A stretch of 64,000 nucleotides of DNA from Azolla caroliniana (lineage: Eukaryota > Polypodiophyta), in assembly GCA_043228905.1 (NCBI GenBank), contig JBHGNT010000003.1:16182001-16246000 (forward strand). The letters are read 5' to 3'. Shown here piece by piece: positions 56,701-64,000 of this stretch. The notes below the pieces were generated by a model. The model was given only the letters and a program-made list of their open reading frames with translations, made no database searches and was not told the DNA's origin. The stretch's first letter is position 1; the number at the start of each line of letters is the position of its first letter. The translations under genes and the position numbers were made by a program.

Positions 56701-57259
56701 ACTGCTTTTCTTCAGCGGGTAATAGGAAGTCACCCCCTCCTATTTTCATCCCTTGTATTGTTTCCGGAGTAAACACATGTCCTACCTTTTGTGGGTCTCT
56801 GATCATTGGCTCAGTGGCTGCTTCTTTGATTGCCTTTTCACTATCCCCTGGAAGTGGAGCAACAATAGGACGAACCTTCTTCTCCACTGTCTTGTATTTT
56901 GTTAGTACATGTGCTTCATGATCCTTTCGAGCAACTTCTTCAATGACCTCGTACATCTTGATTGAATGGACAGGAACTTGGATTTCGTTGTCTTCTTCAA
57001 TTGCTTCCAAATGAGTTATTGTATCTTCAAAACTTAATTCTTCAAACATATCCTGAATTTCTTCATCATCCTCTATTAATCCAGAACACTTAAAGTACTC
57101 GAAAGCATTTTGTATTTTATTATTATTTACTTTTAGTATAAAAGTAGCACCATTAGATGAGATTGTACAAGGAATATCTTTATTTACATTATTATTTATG
57201 GGGTTTTCTTTTATGCTCGGGCTATCACAGCCCCTACTTGTAAAAGCCCTATCTAAAAA
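53798..57259 (-). CDS. G2 pol: RT, RNase H, integrase (open frame about 1150 codons)
   Basis: Open from the T-run at 57255-57259 to the stop at 53798. RT (first third): ILEPSNAPYSSRWFTVLKKD, IYSMGDLYSGYDQF, TLPQGATNSVAHMM and catalytic MPFLDDVPIKG (FLDD). RNase H: YLTVDSSPIGIGWVISQ, KRELWGIV, IIETNCLPI and NAVADMLSS; the third acidic position reads Asn (AAT), so RNase H may be impaired. Integrase: H..H and ETCPTCQ zinc site, then core D in KWMIDLVTMP, D in IVADRGELNS and E in GKVERGHG. A GPY-like module (KRWFGPYEV) follows; no chromodomain. The conserved first Met is at 57049 but translation presumably continues from gag. Confidence 0.92.
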   Translation of the reverse strand, partial: FLDRAFTSRGCDSPSIKENPINNNVNKDIPCTISSNGATFILKVNNNKIQNAFEYFKCSGLIEDDEEIQDMFEELSFEDTITHLEAIEEDNEIQVPVHSIKMYEVIEEVARKDHEAHVLTKYKTVEKKVRPIVAPLPGDSEKAIKEAATEPMIRDPQKVGHVFTPETIQGMKIGGGDFLLPAEEKQFREMLKRHGKAFAFQPEEIGCVDPEIVEPMVIFTIPHIPWNFKPIPMPRARIPQLLELLKEKIRMGILEPSNAPYSSRWFTVLKKDGRLRFIQDMQPVNKVTIRNSGVGPIVDEFVEMFAGRAIYSMGDLYSGYDQFQLAIKSRDITSIKTPIGLVRMCTLPQGATNSVAHMMNGMNKVLRDFIPHITMPFLDDVPIKGCKEEEKIEELDESGCRQFVADHIKDCEKVLSRMEEVHLTLSGVKSIFGAKEILIVGHMCGPYGRKPSPTKVNAIQNMQEECTSVLEVRRFLGVCVFYCKWIPHYAHLSEPLYRLLRKGEIFEWSEEHSEAMKKLKYYLAQAPPLKQPDYTRPIYLTVDSSPIGIGWVISQQDGEERYPVRFGAKVLSGRQRKYAQVKRELWGIVTAVKTDRDYLIGAEVIIETNCLPILGIIANCDIPDQAMLRWCIYIRSVNPEVRHIFGNRNAVADMLSSARYEEEEIPDSDDEDKEQTVLTTSITREGGMQFLEEEYEEEFKEIGKYLQTPDKYKGPSGKEFAQFRKKAHKFFLHEGYLWRHPKTKIGNPQRVIGSEGQRKEIIRELHDKEWAGHRGVWATFSKIKERFWWPRYYEQIKKYVETCPTCQYYSNVKFCDELHPTYSSGVHYKWMIDLVTMPLGVGQKRYLVLAREDLTNQVEGRSLRTKGTLGVCQFILEDIVCRYGCIGKIVADRGELNSVEAQDFFDKIGIRLSLTTAYNREANGKVERGHGPIVKALAKACRGRVSDWPKTLPYALWADRTTHSTVTEYMPAELITGQKPIMPIEEKITTWVVLPWESEMSREDLLAVRIRQLQSRTEDIEKAATRLKEARIKNKDRFDKMKRIRPRKVQEGDWVLVYDNSLDNQYSTIRKFAKRWFGPYEVRKITDKATYFLNELDGIEIRIPIAGKRIKIFKRRESLEPEFYEEVEELKESKEVLDELCTTNVQVQRGWVS

Positions 57260-57630
57260 TCCTGGGAAAACTCTTCATCCATCTCTTGAATTGGATGTTC
57301 CCTCAAGCATTCTTTGTTTCTTTCATGGTTGGGCCTCACGGTTAAGAATTGGACAGTCTTTCTTCCATCTTGACTCTTGATTCTCGCGAAAGCCGAACCA
57401 TCATCAATAACCTTTGTTTCCATCCTCACTGCGGTGATGTAGGGCTGGCCAAGGATGACGGGGTAGGTTGATCGATCCTGCACAAAGAAATTTTGATTCA
57501 CCGAGACATCACCAATTGTTACCTTCACACTAGGACATGCTCCGAATAGATCCTCCGTAGTTTCTGTGGCAGCTCTTATTTTCCACCCATGATTCTTGTT
57601 GATCGGCCACCGTCCTCGAGCGTAAAATTC
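57253..57630 (-). pseudogene. G2 protease, remainder
   Basis: In the same frame as gag after one TAG, the sequence continues EFYARGRWPINKNHGWKIRA, VKVTIGDVSVNQNFFVQD, PVILGQPYITAVRM and FARIKSQDGRKTVQFL. ILGQPYI is the usual retropepsin flap/second-half signature. It ends at a second TAG (57253-57255) preceded by five T, where the pol frame lies at -1. Confidence 0.85.
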
Positions 57631-59364
57631 CTATGACATCATGTTAATCTCGGATCCATGATCGATCAAAGCAATACATGGAATTTGCTGCTCCCCAATT
57701 TTTGCAGGTGCCTCTGTTGTTGCTCGAGCCCAATGATCCCTTGTATAGTGACTCCTATCCCCTTCATGGACACCAACATCATTCTGGTTTTTTACACTTG
57801 CAGCATTGATGGTGCCACCATACAAATCTTGGAGTGTTGTTGCACACCCTCCCATAATTTCCTCCGTCACCTGTCTCTTCCTTCTAATAATATCTATGAT
57901 AACTTCATGAAATTCTTTCTTTGCTATACCCAACACTTCTCGTAAAGTAAATTCTACCTTACTATTTAGTATTCTTGTTTCTAGTACCTTTTTTATATTT
58001 GTCGTAGTTTCTATGTCTGAGGCAAGCTTGAAAGATGGGCCTGTCTTTCCTTTTACTTTATCAGCTTCCTTTGGCTCAGTAGCACCCTTTTCCATGTCCC
58101 TTCTCTTCTGTTCTCGTGTCTCATGTCTCTTTGTCGGATCAGCTTCCTCAGCTCTCTTTCGCTTCTCTTCCACTAGCACATCTTGTGCATTCACTTGGGT
58201 GAATGCTGATAGCGCGTCTACTAGATCATTCCATCTAGTGAAGTTTCGTATTTCATCTCCCGCTCTTTTTAATTCATCCACTCGAACCTTCCCTTTTCTT
58301 GCATAATCCATCACATCTTGCCAAAAGCCAAATCCACCATATGAGTCTTCTACACGCAACCCTAATGTTGCCACGGATTGTATCGCTTGAGTCGTTTCTC
58401 TCTCGGCATCTTCCATTAGCTTTTTCATTCCTCCTCGCCCGAAGTTGAGTTGAAGTGGTTGTCGAGTCTCTGTCGAGTGAATCTTGCCCTCTTGATAGTA
58501 GATTTTATTATGATTAAGAGCATCCATATGCTCTTGACAATCTTTCTTCTGGTGGTCGATACTATCACACCACATACACCTTCGGACCATTCCACCTCTC
58601 TGCCTTGATGAAGTCGAGCTTTGTCCCGATTCTAGCTTTGTCACTTTGATCGACAAGTCTTTCATGCCTTTCACCAATTCGTGTAAGAGTGATTCTTCTA
58701 CTTTCTTTTCTCCCGACTCGTTCCCTGTTTCTTCATCATTTCTGTCGGGCAACTCCATAAACCATAACTTTCTTTTGCAGAAATGGGCGCACGTCCTTTT
58801 CACCTCCTCCCAGTCTTCGGTAAGTCCACTTGGACTATTCTGATCTTCTAAAAGCATTCCCAAGTCCTTCCTGTCTTTAATATTAGTAGCTTGTAGAAAC
58901 AATATGACTTTATCTGGCACTATTATATTTCTATCTCTAACATTTAGTTGCTCAAATGTTTCAGAAAACTCTTTTAATACTTCCAAAACACTTAAATGTT
59001 TATTAGACTCTACCCAATCCATGAAGGGTCGCCTTGTCATCCTTGACATATCGTTGAGGTTGTATTCATTTAGCAATGCTCTTTCAAAAGTCACCCATGT
59101 CTGATGTTCCCTCTGTAGCTCCTGGATCCTTTCTTGTAGCCCAATCGCAACGACTCGACTAAAGCTATTAATTTTTGCAGCTTCGTCGACACCGCGTTTA
59201 AGCATTTCTTCATTATAAATCTTTAGAAATCTTGTTAAATTTATACCTTCGAAGATTCCTATTCGAGCAAGAATATTGTCGACGGCTTTGTCGATGCTTG
59301 CCATCATCCCTTGTTCCCGCATCACTCGTTCCATCATCGTACTAAGCCTCATTTTCTCCTCCAT
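57631..59364 (-). CDS. G2 gag (577 aa) running into protease
   Basis: Starts MEEKMRLSTMMERVMREQG 60 bp inside the primer site. It has the gag helices (WVTFERALLNEYNLNDMSRM, RRPFMDWVESNKHL, DKVILFLQATNIKDRKDLG), a zinc knuckle CMWCDSIDHQKKDC (C-x2-C-x4-H-x4-C, about residue 263), a long Lys/Glu-rich region and ends in the retropepsin start CIALIDHGSEINMMS. The catalytic triplet is D-H-G rather than D-S/T-G. TAG at 57631-57633 follows; the frame then continues as protease. Confidence 0.9.
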   Translation of the reverse strand: MEEKMRLSTMMERVMREQGMMASIDKAVDNILARIGIFEGINLTRFLKIYNEEMLKRGVDEAAKINSFSRVVAIGLQERIQELQREHQTWVTFERALLNEYNLNDMSRMTRRPFMDWVESNKHLSVLEVLKEFSETFEQLNVRDRNIIVPDKVILFLQATNIKDRKDLGMLLEDQNSPSGLTEDWEEVKRTCAHFCKRKLWFMELPDRNDEETGNESGEKKVEESLLHELVKGMKDLSIKVTKLESGQSSTSSRQRGGMVRRCMWCDSIDHQKKDCQEHMDALNHNKIYYQEGKIHSTETRQPLQLNFGRGGMKKLMEDAERETTQAIQSVATLGLRVEDSYGGFGFWQDVMDYARKGKVRVDELKRAGDEIRNFTRWNDLVDALSAFTQVNAQDVLVEEKRKRAEEADPTKRHETREQKRRDMEKGATEPKEADKVKGKTGPSFKLASDIETTTNIKKVLETRILNSKVEFTLREVLGIAKKEFHEVIIDIIRRKRQVTEEIMGGCATTLQDLYGGTINAASVKNQNDVGVHEGDRSHYTRDHWARATTEAPAKIGEQQIPCIALIDHGSEINMMS

Positions 59365-59704
59365 TTCTCCTCGTCGCCGCCTTCACGTCGGGTTCACCAA
59401 ATGTGTCGGGGTAGTTGTGGTTCGTGCGGCGAAGTAGCAGGGACTAAGGTTAAGGGGAGTTGAAGGAACTTTTATAAGGCTTGCGCGCAAATGTTAGGAA
59501 GATAAAGGATATGAAGAATAATAGTTTAAAGTAATATGTGAGAGAGAGAGACTAGTATAGATAAAAGATAGAGGCAATGTATGATTCAAGACGCAAGATA
59601 GAGACAAAGTATGATTTAAGACAAAAAAGTATATGATATGTATTACGAATACAAGAATTTACCAACTTTACAATGTTTGGTAGTAAGATGAACCCTTTCT
59701 CTAC

Positions 59705-59776
59705 CGACCCTTGATTCGAACTCACGTCCTCAACTTCGAAACGAGAGGTTCTCCACCCAATGAGCTAGTCTTCTTT
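59705..59776 (-). other. tRNA-like segment in G2 5' LTR (U5 side)
   Basis: Counterpart of 53238-53309: A-like box at 59767-59757, B box at 59721-59713, both unchanged. Confidence 0.75.
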
Positions 59777-60014
59777 AATTGATTGTATTATTTTCTCACT
59801 CTCTCTTGGTTCCCTACCTTGTTTTCCCTTTCCCCTCTTTATATAAGTGTTGCCATGCATATGGTAATGTATGGGAGCATGGCATGCATGCAATGCATGA
59901 GTTACATGTAATGCATGATCGCCATTTGGCGCACATGCATTGCATGTGATGAATGATGGCTATGTATGAAAATAGATATGGGATAAGTATAATGATGAAA
60001 ATGCATTCTAAAAT

Positions 60015-60084
60015 AACTAACCTAGCTTAGTGGTGTATGCTTGGTGCTTGGTATACAAGGTTGAGGGTTCAAGTTCCTCAATTT
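60015..60084 (+). other. tRNA-like segment in G2 5' LTR (U3, unit 1)
   Basis: Counterpart of 53543-53612 with A box at 60023-60033. The B box has one change (GTTCAAGTT), which also breaks the T-stem (GAGGG/TCCTC becomes imperfect). Confidence 0.78.
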
Positions 60085-60150
60085 TACTTAATACAATATA
60101 TAGCTTCATTCTTATATCATGAAGCACATTTATTACACACTTTTACAAAT

Positions 60151-60220
60151 AAATAGCCTAGCCTAGTGGTATGTACATTGTACATTGTATATAAGGATGT
60201 GGGTTCAAGTCTCTCAAATA
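60151..60220 (+). other. tRNA-like segment in G2 5' LTR (U3, unit 2)
   Basis: Counterpart of 53679-53748 with A box at 60159-60169 and B box at 60203-60211, both perfect. Confidence 0.78.
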
Positions 60221-60277
60221 TTATTAAATACAACATTTAAGCTCATTTTTATATCGTGAAGCACATTCTTCACGACA

Positions 60278-60643
60278 ACGGTTACAACAGACACATGCTC
60301 TGTATCGCTCTCTCTCTCTCTCTCTCTGTAGAGTCGTTACACCAATTACGCTATACAAAGATAATAAAAGCAACAATAATATACACACTGTTTGCCCTAG
60401 GTCACATTTATACTAATATGACATTAGGACTATTTACAGATATAGCCCCAATGGGCTCTCAAAAACATATCTACATATATGTCCCTTCATCCGGTGAGAG
60501 GTTCTCATCGGGTCTTCCGTTGCCGGGTACTCCACATCCGGTTCTCATCAGGTCTTCCTTGTCGGGTACTCCACATCCGATTCTCATTGGGTCTTCTGAT
60601 GCCGGGCCTTCGTATCCCATCCGGAGGCACCGAGATCCTAACA
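60278..60643 (-). mobile_element. Copia C3 3' LTR, right part
   Basis: Continuation of 52685-52936 after the G2 insertion: a CT microsatellite at about 60309-60328, CCCTAGGTCACATTTATACT, repeated CATCCGGTTCTCATC(G/A)GGTCTTCC units and the end GATCCTAACA. ATCTCCCCCTTCACTCTGG follows as polypurine complement. Confidence 0.85.
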
Positions 60644-61042
60644 ATCTCCCCCTTCACTCTGGCATGGGATGCCTCGTCAATCCGATCCGCTTCTGGCATG
60701 CGTCTAACTTGTCGGGCGTTAGCACCTTGGTCAGCATATCCGACCCGTTCTCCTCCGTGTGGATCTTCGTCAGCACGAACTCTCGGTCTTCTACTCGCTC
60801 CCAAATCCAGTGGTACCTTCGCTAGATGTGCTTCGTCCTGGATTGATATGCTGTGTACTTCGCAAGGTGGATGGCACTTTGACTGTCACAATAGAGCCGG
60901 TATTCCTCTTGCCGGATCCCTAACTCTTCGATGAAGTCCTTCATCCATAGTATTTCCTTGCCGGCTTCCACAGCCGCCATGTACTCCGCTTCCGTGGTTG
61001 ACAACGCAACCATCTTCTGCAGCCTCAATTGCCAGGAAACAG

Positions 61043-61065
61043 CCCCCCCCCCCCCCTCCCCCCCC
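61043..61065. repeat. poly-C run (14 C, T, 8 C) in Copia C3 RNase H
   Basis: Where Copia C1 has five C in the codons for AGGAVSW, C3 has 22 C with one T. On the coding strand this inserts a Gly run into RNase H. It is either slippage expansion or an assembly/sequencing artefact. Confidence 0.8.
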
Positions 61066-61199
61066 GCATATGTCATGACATATCCGGATGTTGACCGGTT
61101 GGTATCCGCATCAGCCGACATATCCGAATTGGTGAAACCGTCAAGTTAGGGTTTACCAGAGCCGAATCGGAGACACATACTAGAGGTGCCTTTCAAGTA

Positions 61200-62137
61200 T
61201 TAGAGTATCCATTTTACCGTATTCCAGTGCTCCTTGCCGGGATTGCTCATAAATCGGCTCACCACTCCGACTACATATCTGATATCCGGTCGGGTACACA
61301 CCATTGCGTACATTAGGCTCCTGACGGCAGAGGCATATGGTATCTTCATCATATCTGCCTTCTCTGCCTTCGTCTTTGGGCTTTGCAGTTTGCCGGAAGT
61401 GTCGATCCTACCAGTTTCACATCTAACATGTTGCACCGCTGAAGCACCTTTGTCACATACTTCTCCTGTGACAACCACAATTGCTTCGTTGGCCGGTCCC
61501 GGATGATATGCATCCCCAACATCTGTTTTGCCGGACCCAAGTCTTTCATTGAGAAGGTCCGGTTCAGGGCCTTCTTCAACATCCGTATCTTGACTTGGTC
61601 TCGTCCGACGATCAACATGTCGTCCACGTACAAGAGGAGTATCAGGAAGTCTCCACCTTTGAACTTCTTCACAAATACACAGTAATCAGCCTGCGTCTTG
61701 TGGTACCCTTGATTGGTCATGAAGGAATCGAACTTCCAGTACCATTGCCGGGGAGCCTGCTTCATCCCGTAGAGGCTCTTTTTTAACTGGCAAACCATGT
61801 GCTCCTTCCCTTTCTTCACAAATCCCTCCGGTTGCTACATGTAGATCTCCTCTTCGAGGTCGCCATGGAGGAATGTCATCTTCACGTCTAACTGCTCTAC
61901 CTCGAGGTCCATGCTTGCCGCTATGCTCTGGACCGCCCGGATGGAAGTCATCTTTACTACCGGGGCAAATATCTCGTCGAAGTCCATGCCCTTCTTCTGT
62001 TGGAACCCCTTCACCACGATCCTGGTTTTGTAACTTGTACACCCACTTGTTTCAGAGTGCCCTCTTTCCTTTCGGCAACTCCACCAATTCATACGTGTGG
62101 TTCTCATGCAGGGAATCCATCTCGTCTTGCATGGCAC
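61200..62137 (-). pseudogene. Copia C3 reverse transcriptase
   Basis: Pieces 62137-61835, 61819-61349 and 61478-61200 read VVKGFQQKKGMDFDEIFAPV, SLYGMKQAPRQWYWKFDSFM, YVDD box, SMKDLGPAKQMLGMHIIRDR and IPYASAVRSLMYAMVCTRPD. At least two frame changes and a stop (61837) break it. Confidence 0.88.
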
Positions 62138-62555
62138 TCAACCACTTGCGGCTATGGGTGTCATCCTTTGCTTCCTCGAAGCTTTCCGGCTCCCCCTCAT
62201 CGGTCAGCAGCACATGCTCTGCATCCGGAAATCTCCGGGGGGCCCTTCTGTCTCTGAGAGGATATCTCCGTCTTTGGCTTTCCGCAACCGGCTCCTATAT
62301 TTGTTCTTCATCCGAATCCGATTCGGGGTCTTGGCTGGTTCCGGTTTCAGCTTCCTCTACTTCTTCTTCTGCCAGTTCGGTATCCTCACTGTAACCGACT
62401 GGTTCCTTGAGTGTCAACCGGCTCTTAGCCGGGTGGCTCTGAATCTCATCGGAGTTCATTATCTTTTTCTCCGACTCCCAGTCGGCAAGACTATTGTCCT
62501 CCATGAAGATAATATCTTGGCTCCGGAAAACCTTCTTGTCAACCGGATCCCACAC

Positions 62556-63360
62556 TCAGTAGCCGAACTCATCATCGCCGTATCCGAGGAATATGCATGG
62601 TCGGGTCTTTGGATCCAACTTTCCTCTCCGGTCCTTAGCAACATGCACGTACGCGAGACACCCGAACACCTTCAAATGCCGGTAGGAAACTTCCTTACCG
62701 GTCCACACCTTTTGCGGCGTGTCTCCATCCAAGGGCACTGAGGGTGATCTGTTTATCACATACGTCGTTGTCGACAGTGCCTCAACCCAAAACGTCTTGG
62801 GTATTTTAGCATGTGCTAGCATGCTCCAGCCCCTCTCCATTATGGTCTGGTTCATCCTCTCGGCTACCCTGTTTAGTTCCGGTGTCTTCGGCATGGTAAA
62901 TTCGAGCTGGATTCCCTTCGAGCGGCAATACTCCTCGAATTGCCCCCGATATTCCCCTCCGTTATCTGCTCGAACTGCCTTCAACTTCCGTCCGGTTTTT
63001 CTTTCCACTCTTGCGTGGAGCTCCTTGAAGACGGATAACACCTGATCCTTTGTCTTCAACGGTGTGGCGCATAGTCACGAAGTACTGCGCTCCGGCATGG
63101 GATTTCGTGTCCACTTGACACACATTGGTATGCACCAACTCCAATGGTGCATTAGGTCTCATCGGTGACCTTGATTGGAAGGAGGTCCAATTTTGCTTAC
63201 CGGCTAGGCAGTTGGTCCACCTCTCAAGATTCACGTTCTTCACCGGAATGAGGTTGTCATCGGCAAGCCTCTTCATCCCCTTCACGTTCATGTGACACTG
63301 CCTCTTGTGCCAAAGCTCACCGGCAGTGTCGGAAGCCACACTTCTTCCGAGCATAACCAA
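62556..63360 (-). pseudogene. Copia C3 integrase
   Basis: Two overlapping frame pieces (63360-62962 and 63059-62556) supply the zinc-binding head and the D-D-E core; a deletion and frameshift near 63060 removes the stretch FIDDHSRKLWV present in C1. HLKVFGCLAYVHVAKDRRGK follows as the C-terminal region. Confidence 0.85.
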
Positions 63361-64000
63361 GTATTCATTAGGTACAACATGATGACCTTCCGGGCCCGAG
63401 CCACTATCAGGCTCCCTTTGCTGAATTTCATGACTCCGTTCTAGATGCTACCCGTGTACCCTTCATCATCTAGCCGACCGGCTGATATCAGGTTCAGTTA
63501 AACCTCCCGAACATGTCGGACATCCTTCAGTAGCAGCTTGCATCTGGTTGGTGTTGTCAACCACATGTCTCCTATGCTGACAATTCGGCATGTACCTTCA
63601 TTCCCCATCCGGACACAGCCGTGATCACCGGTTGTGTAGGATGAGAAGTATTTTTGGTCCGGGGTAAGGTGGAACGACGCTCCGGAATCGACAACCCACG
63701 TTGTCTCGTCGCCGGCAAGGTTCAACTCACTCTCCTCGGTGATGAGCATCAACTCTTCTTCACTTGTTGCGATTGCCGTCGTTCCCTTCCGGTTCGTTCC
63801 CCTCTGGTCTTTACCATTCCAGTCCGGTGTCCGCTTCGAATCGGTACCGTCGGTTTCCTTGTCTTTTCGGAAGTGCCGACAGTTCTTCTCGAAGTGTCCC
63901 AACTTACCGCAATAGAAGCAAGTACGCCTCCCCCTTGACTTTGACTATGTCCCCGACTTTTCCCGGTTCTGGGGACTACGGTTCCTTTGTCTTCCGCGTT

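Larger units (their letters stand above)
52937..60277 (-). mobile_element. nearly intact Gypsy element G2 (7.3 kb) inserted in a Copia LTR
   Basis: LTRs 52937-53805 (869 bp) and 59404-60277 (874 bp) begin TGTCGGGG and end CACGACA and differ at roughly a dozen sites plus small indels. The primer site is the complement of TTTGGTGAACCCGACGTGAA, adjoining 59403. The polypurine tract is the complement of CCCACCCCCTCTGAA at 53806. Internal order is gag, protease, RT, RNase H, integrase on the minus strand, the Gypsy order. Flanks GCGG / ACGG suggest a 4-5 bp target duplication with one change. One stop and one frame change separate it from a continuous polyprotein. Confidence 0.94.
59404..60277 (-). 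repeat. G2 5' LTR
   Basis: Same organisation as the 3' LTR, with the TATA box at 59838-59845 in the sense of the element. It is five bases longer owing to a small duplication near 59990 (AATGATGAAAATGC). Confidence 0.9.
60644..64000 (-). mobile_element. Copia element C3 internal region, running off the window
   Basis: Minus-strand order from the window edge: gag zinc knuckle CFYCGKLGHFEKNC (about 63900), protease VVDSGASFHLTPDQKYFSSY, integrase zinc region LWHKRQCHMNVKGM...CLAGKQ, core VRADNGGEYRGQF and LNRVAERMNQT, RT ILLLYVDDMLIVGRDQVKIR (61560-61660) and RNase H. It is closer to C1 than to C2. Multiple stops and frameshifts make it inactive. Its gag N-terminus, 5' LTR and primer site lie beyond 64000. 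Confidence 0.9.

Overview
This window is nuclear DNA of a land plant. It is AT-rich and packed with nested LTR retrotransposons and LINEs, and it carries one host gene with large, repeat-filled introns. The retroelement types (a YADD-box LINE family, old Copia and Gypsy lineages, a Gypsy family with an FLDD reverse transcriptase box) would fit a seed-free vascular plant such as a fern or lycophyte. That placement is inference and I hold it weakly. One 100-N assembly gap lies at 4678-4777.

Region 1 (1-20.7 kb) is a complete host gene on the minus strand. Seventeen coding exons between 19831 and 331 join into one open 812-residue frame with uDENN, cDENN and dDENN modules, a plant DENN-domain protein (predicted Rab guanine nucleotide exchange factor). 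Its two large introns hold most of the local repeats. Intron 15 (1209-7464) has a Copia gag relic, two LINE copies, the gap and a dispersed repeat. Intron 1 (13487-19417) has four 5'-truncated LINE copies. Intron 16 holds a GGACAT/GGACAC minisatellite. Several introns and the 5' flank contain two-copy tandem duplications.

Region 2 (20.7-30.6 kb) is intergenic. It holds a deleted LTR element with an ACATA target duplication, an L1-type LINE relic, a 516-bp solo LTR, a Copia 3' end with LTR and primer-binding-like site, and five short palindromes spaced about 56 bp apart.

Region 3 (30.6-46.8 kb) is a retroelement nest. A plus-strand Gypsy element truncated in integrase abuts a minus-strand tandem array of Copia elements that share LTRs (LTR-a, an 89-bp stub, LTR-b, a full Copia, LTR-c, a broken Copia). 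A young 3.9-kb Gypsy-like element with gag and protease but no reverse transcriptase sits inside the full Copia, flanked by a perfect GCTGC duplication.

Region 4 (46.8-52.7 kb) has a second L1-type copy interrupted by the same 516-bp solo LTR, another LINE interrupted by a 768-bp solo LTR with a perfect ATAAA duplication, and a degenerate Gypsy gag.

Region 5 (52.7-64 kb) is a nearly intact 7.3-kb Gypsy element inserted into the 3' LTR of another Copia that runs off the window end. Its LTRs carry three tRNA-like segments with RNA polymerase III A and B boxes, the most unusual feature here.

Only the DENN gene is a supported host gene. Everything else recognisable is mobile-element DNA whose nesting order can be read from target duplications.
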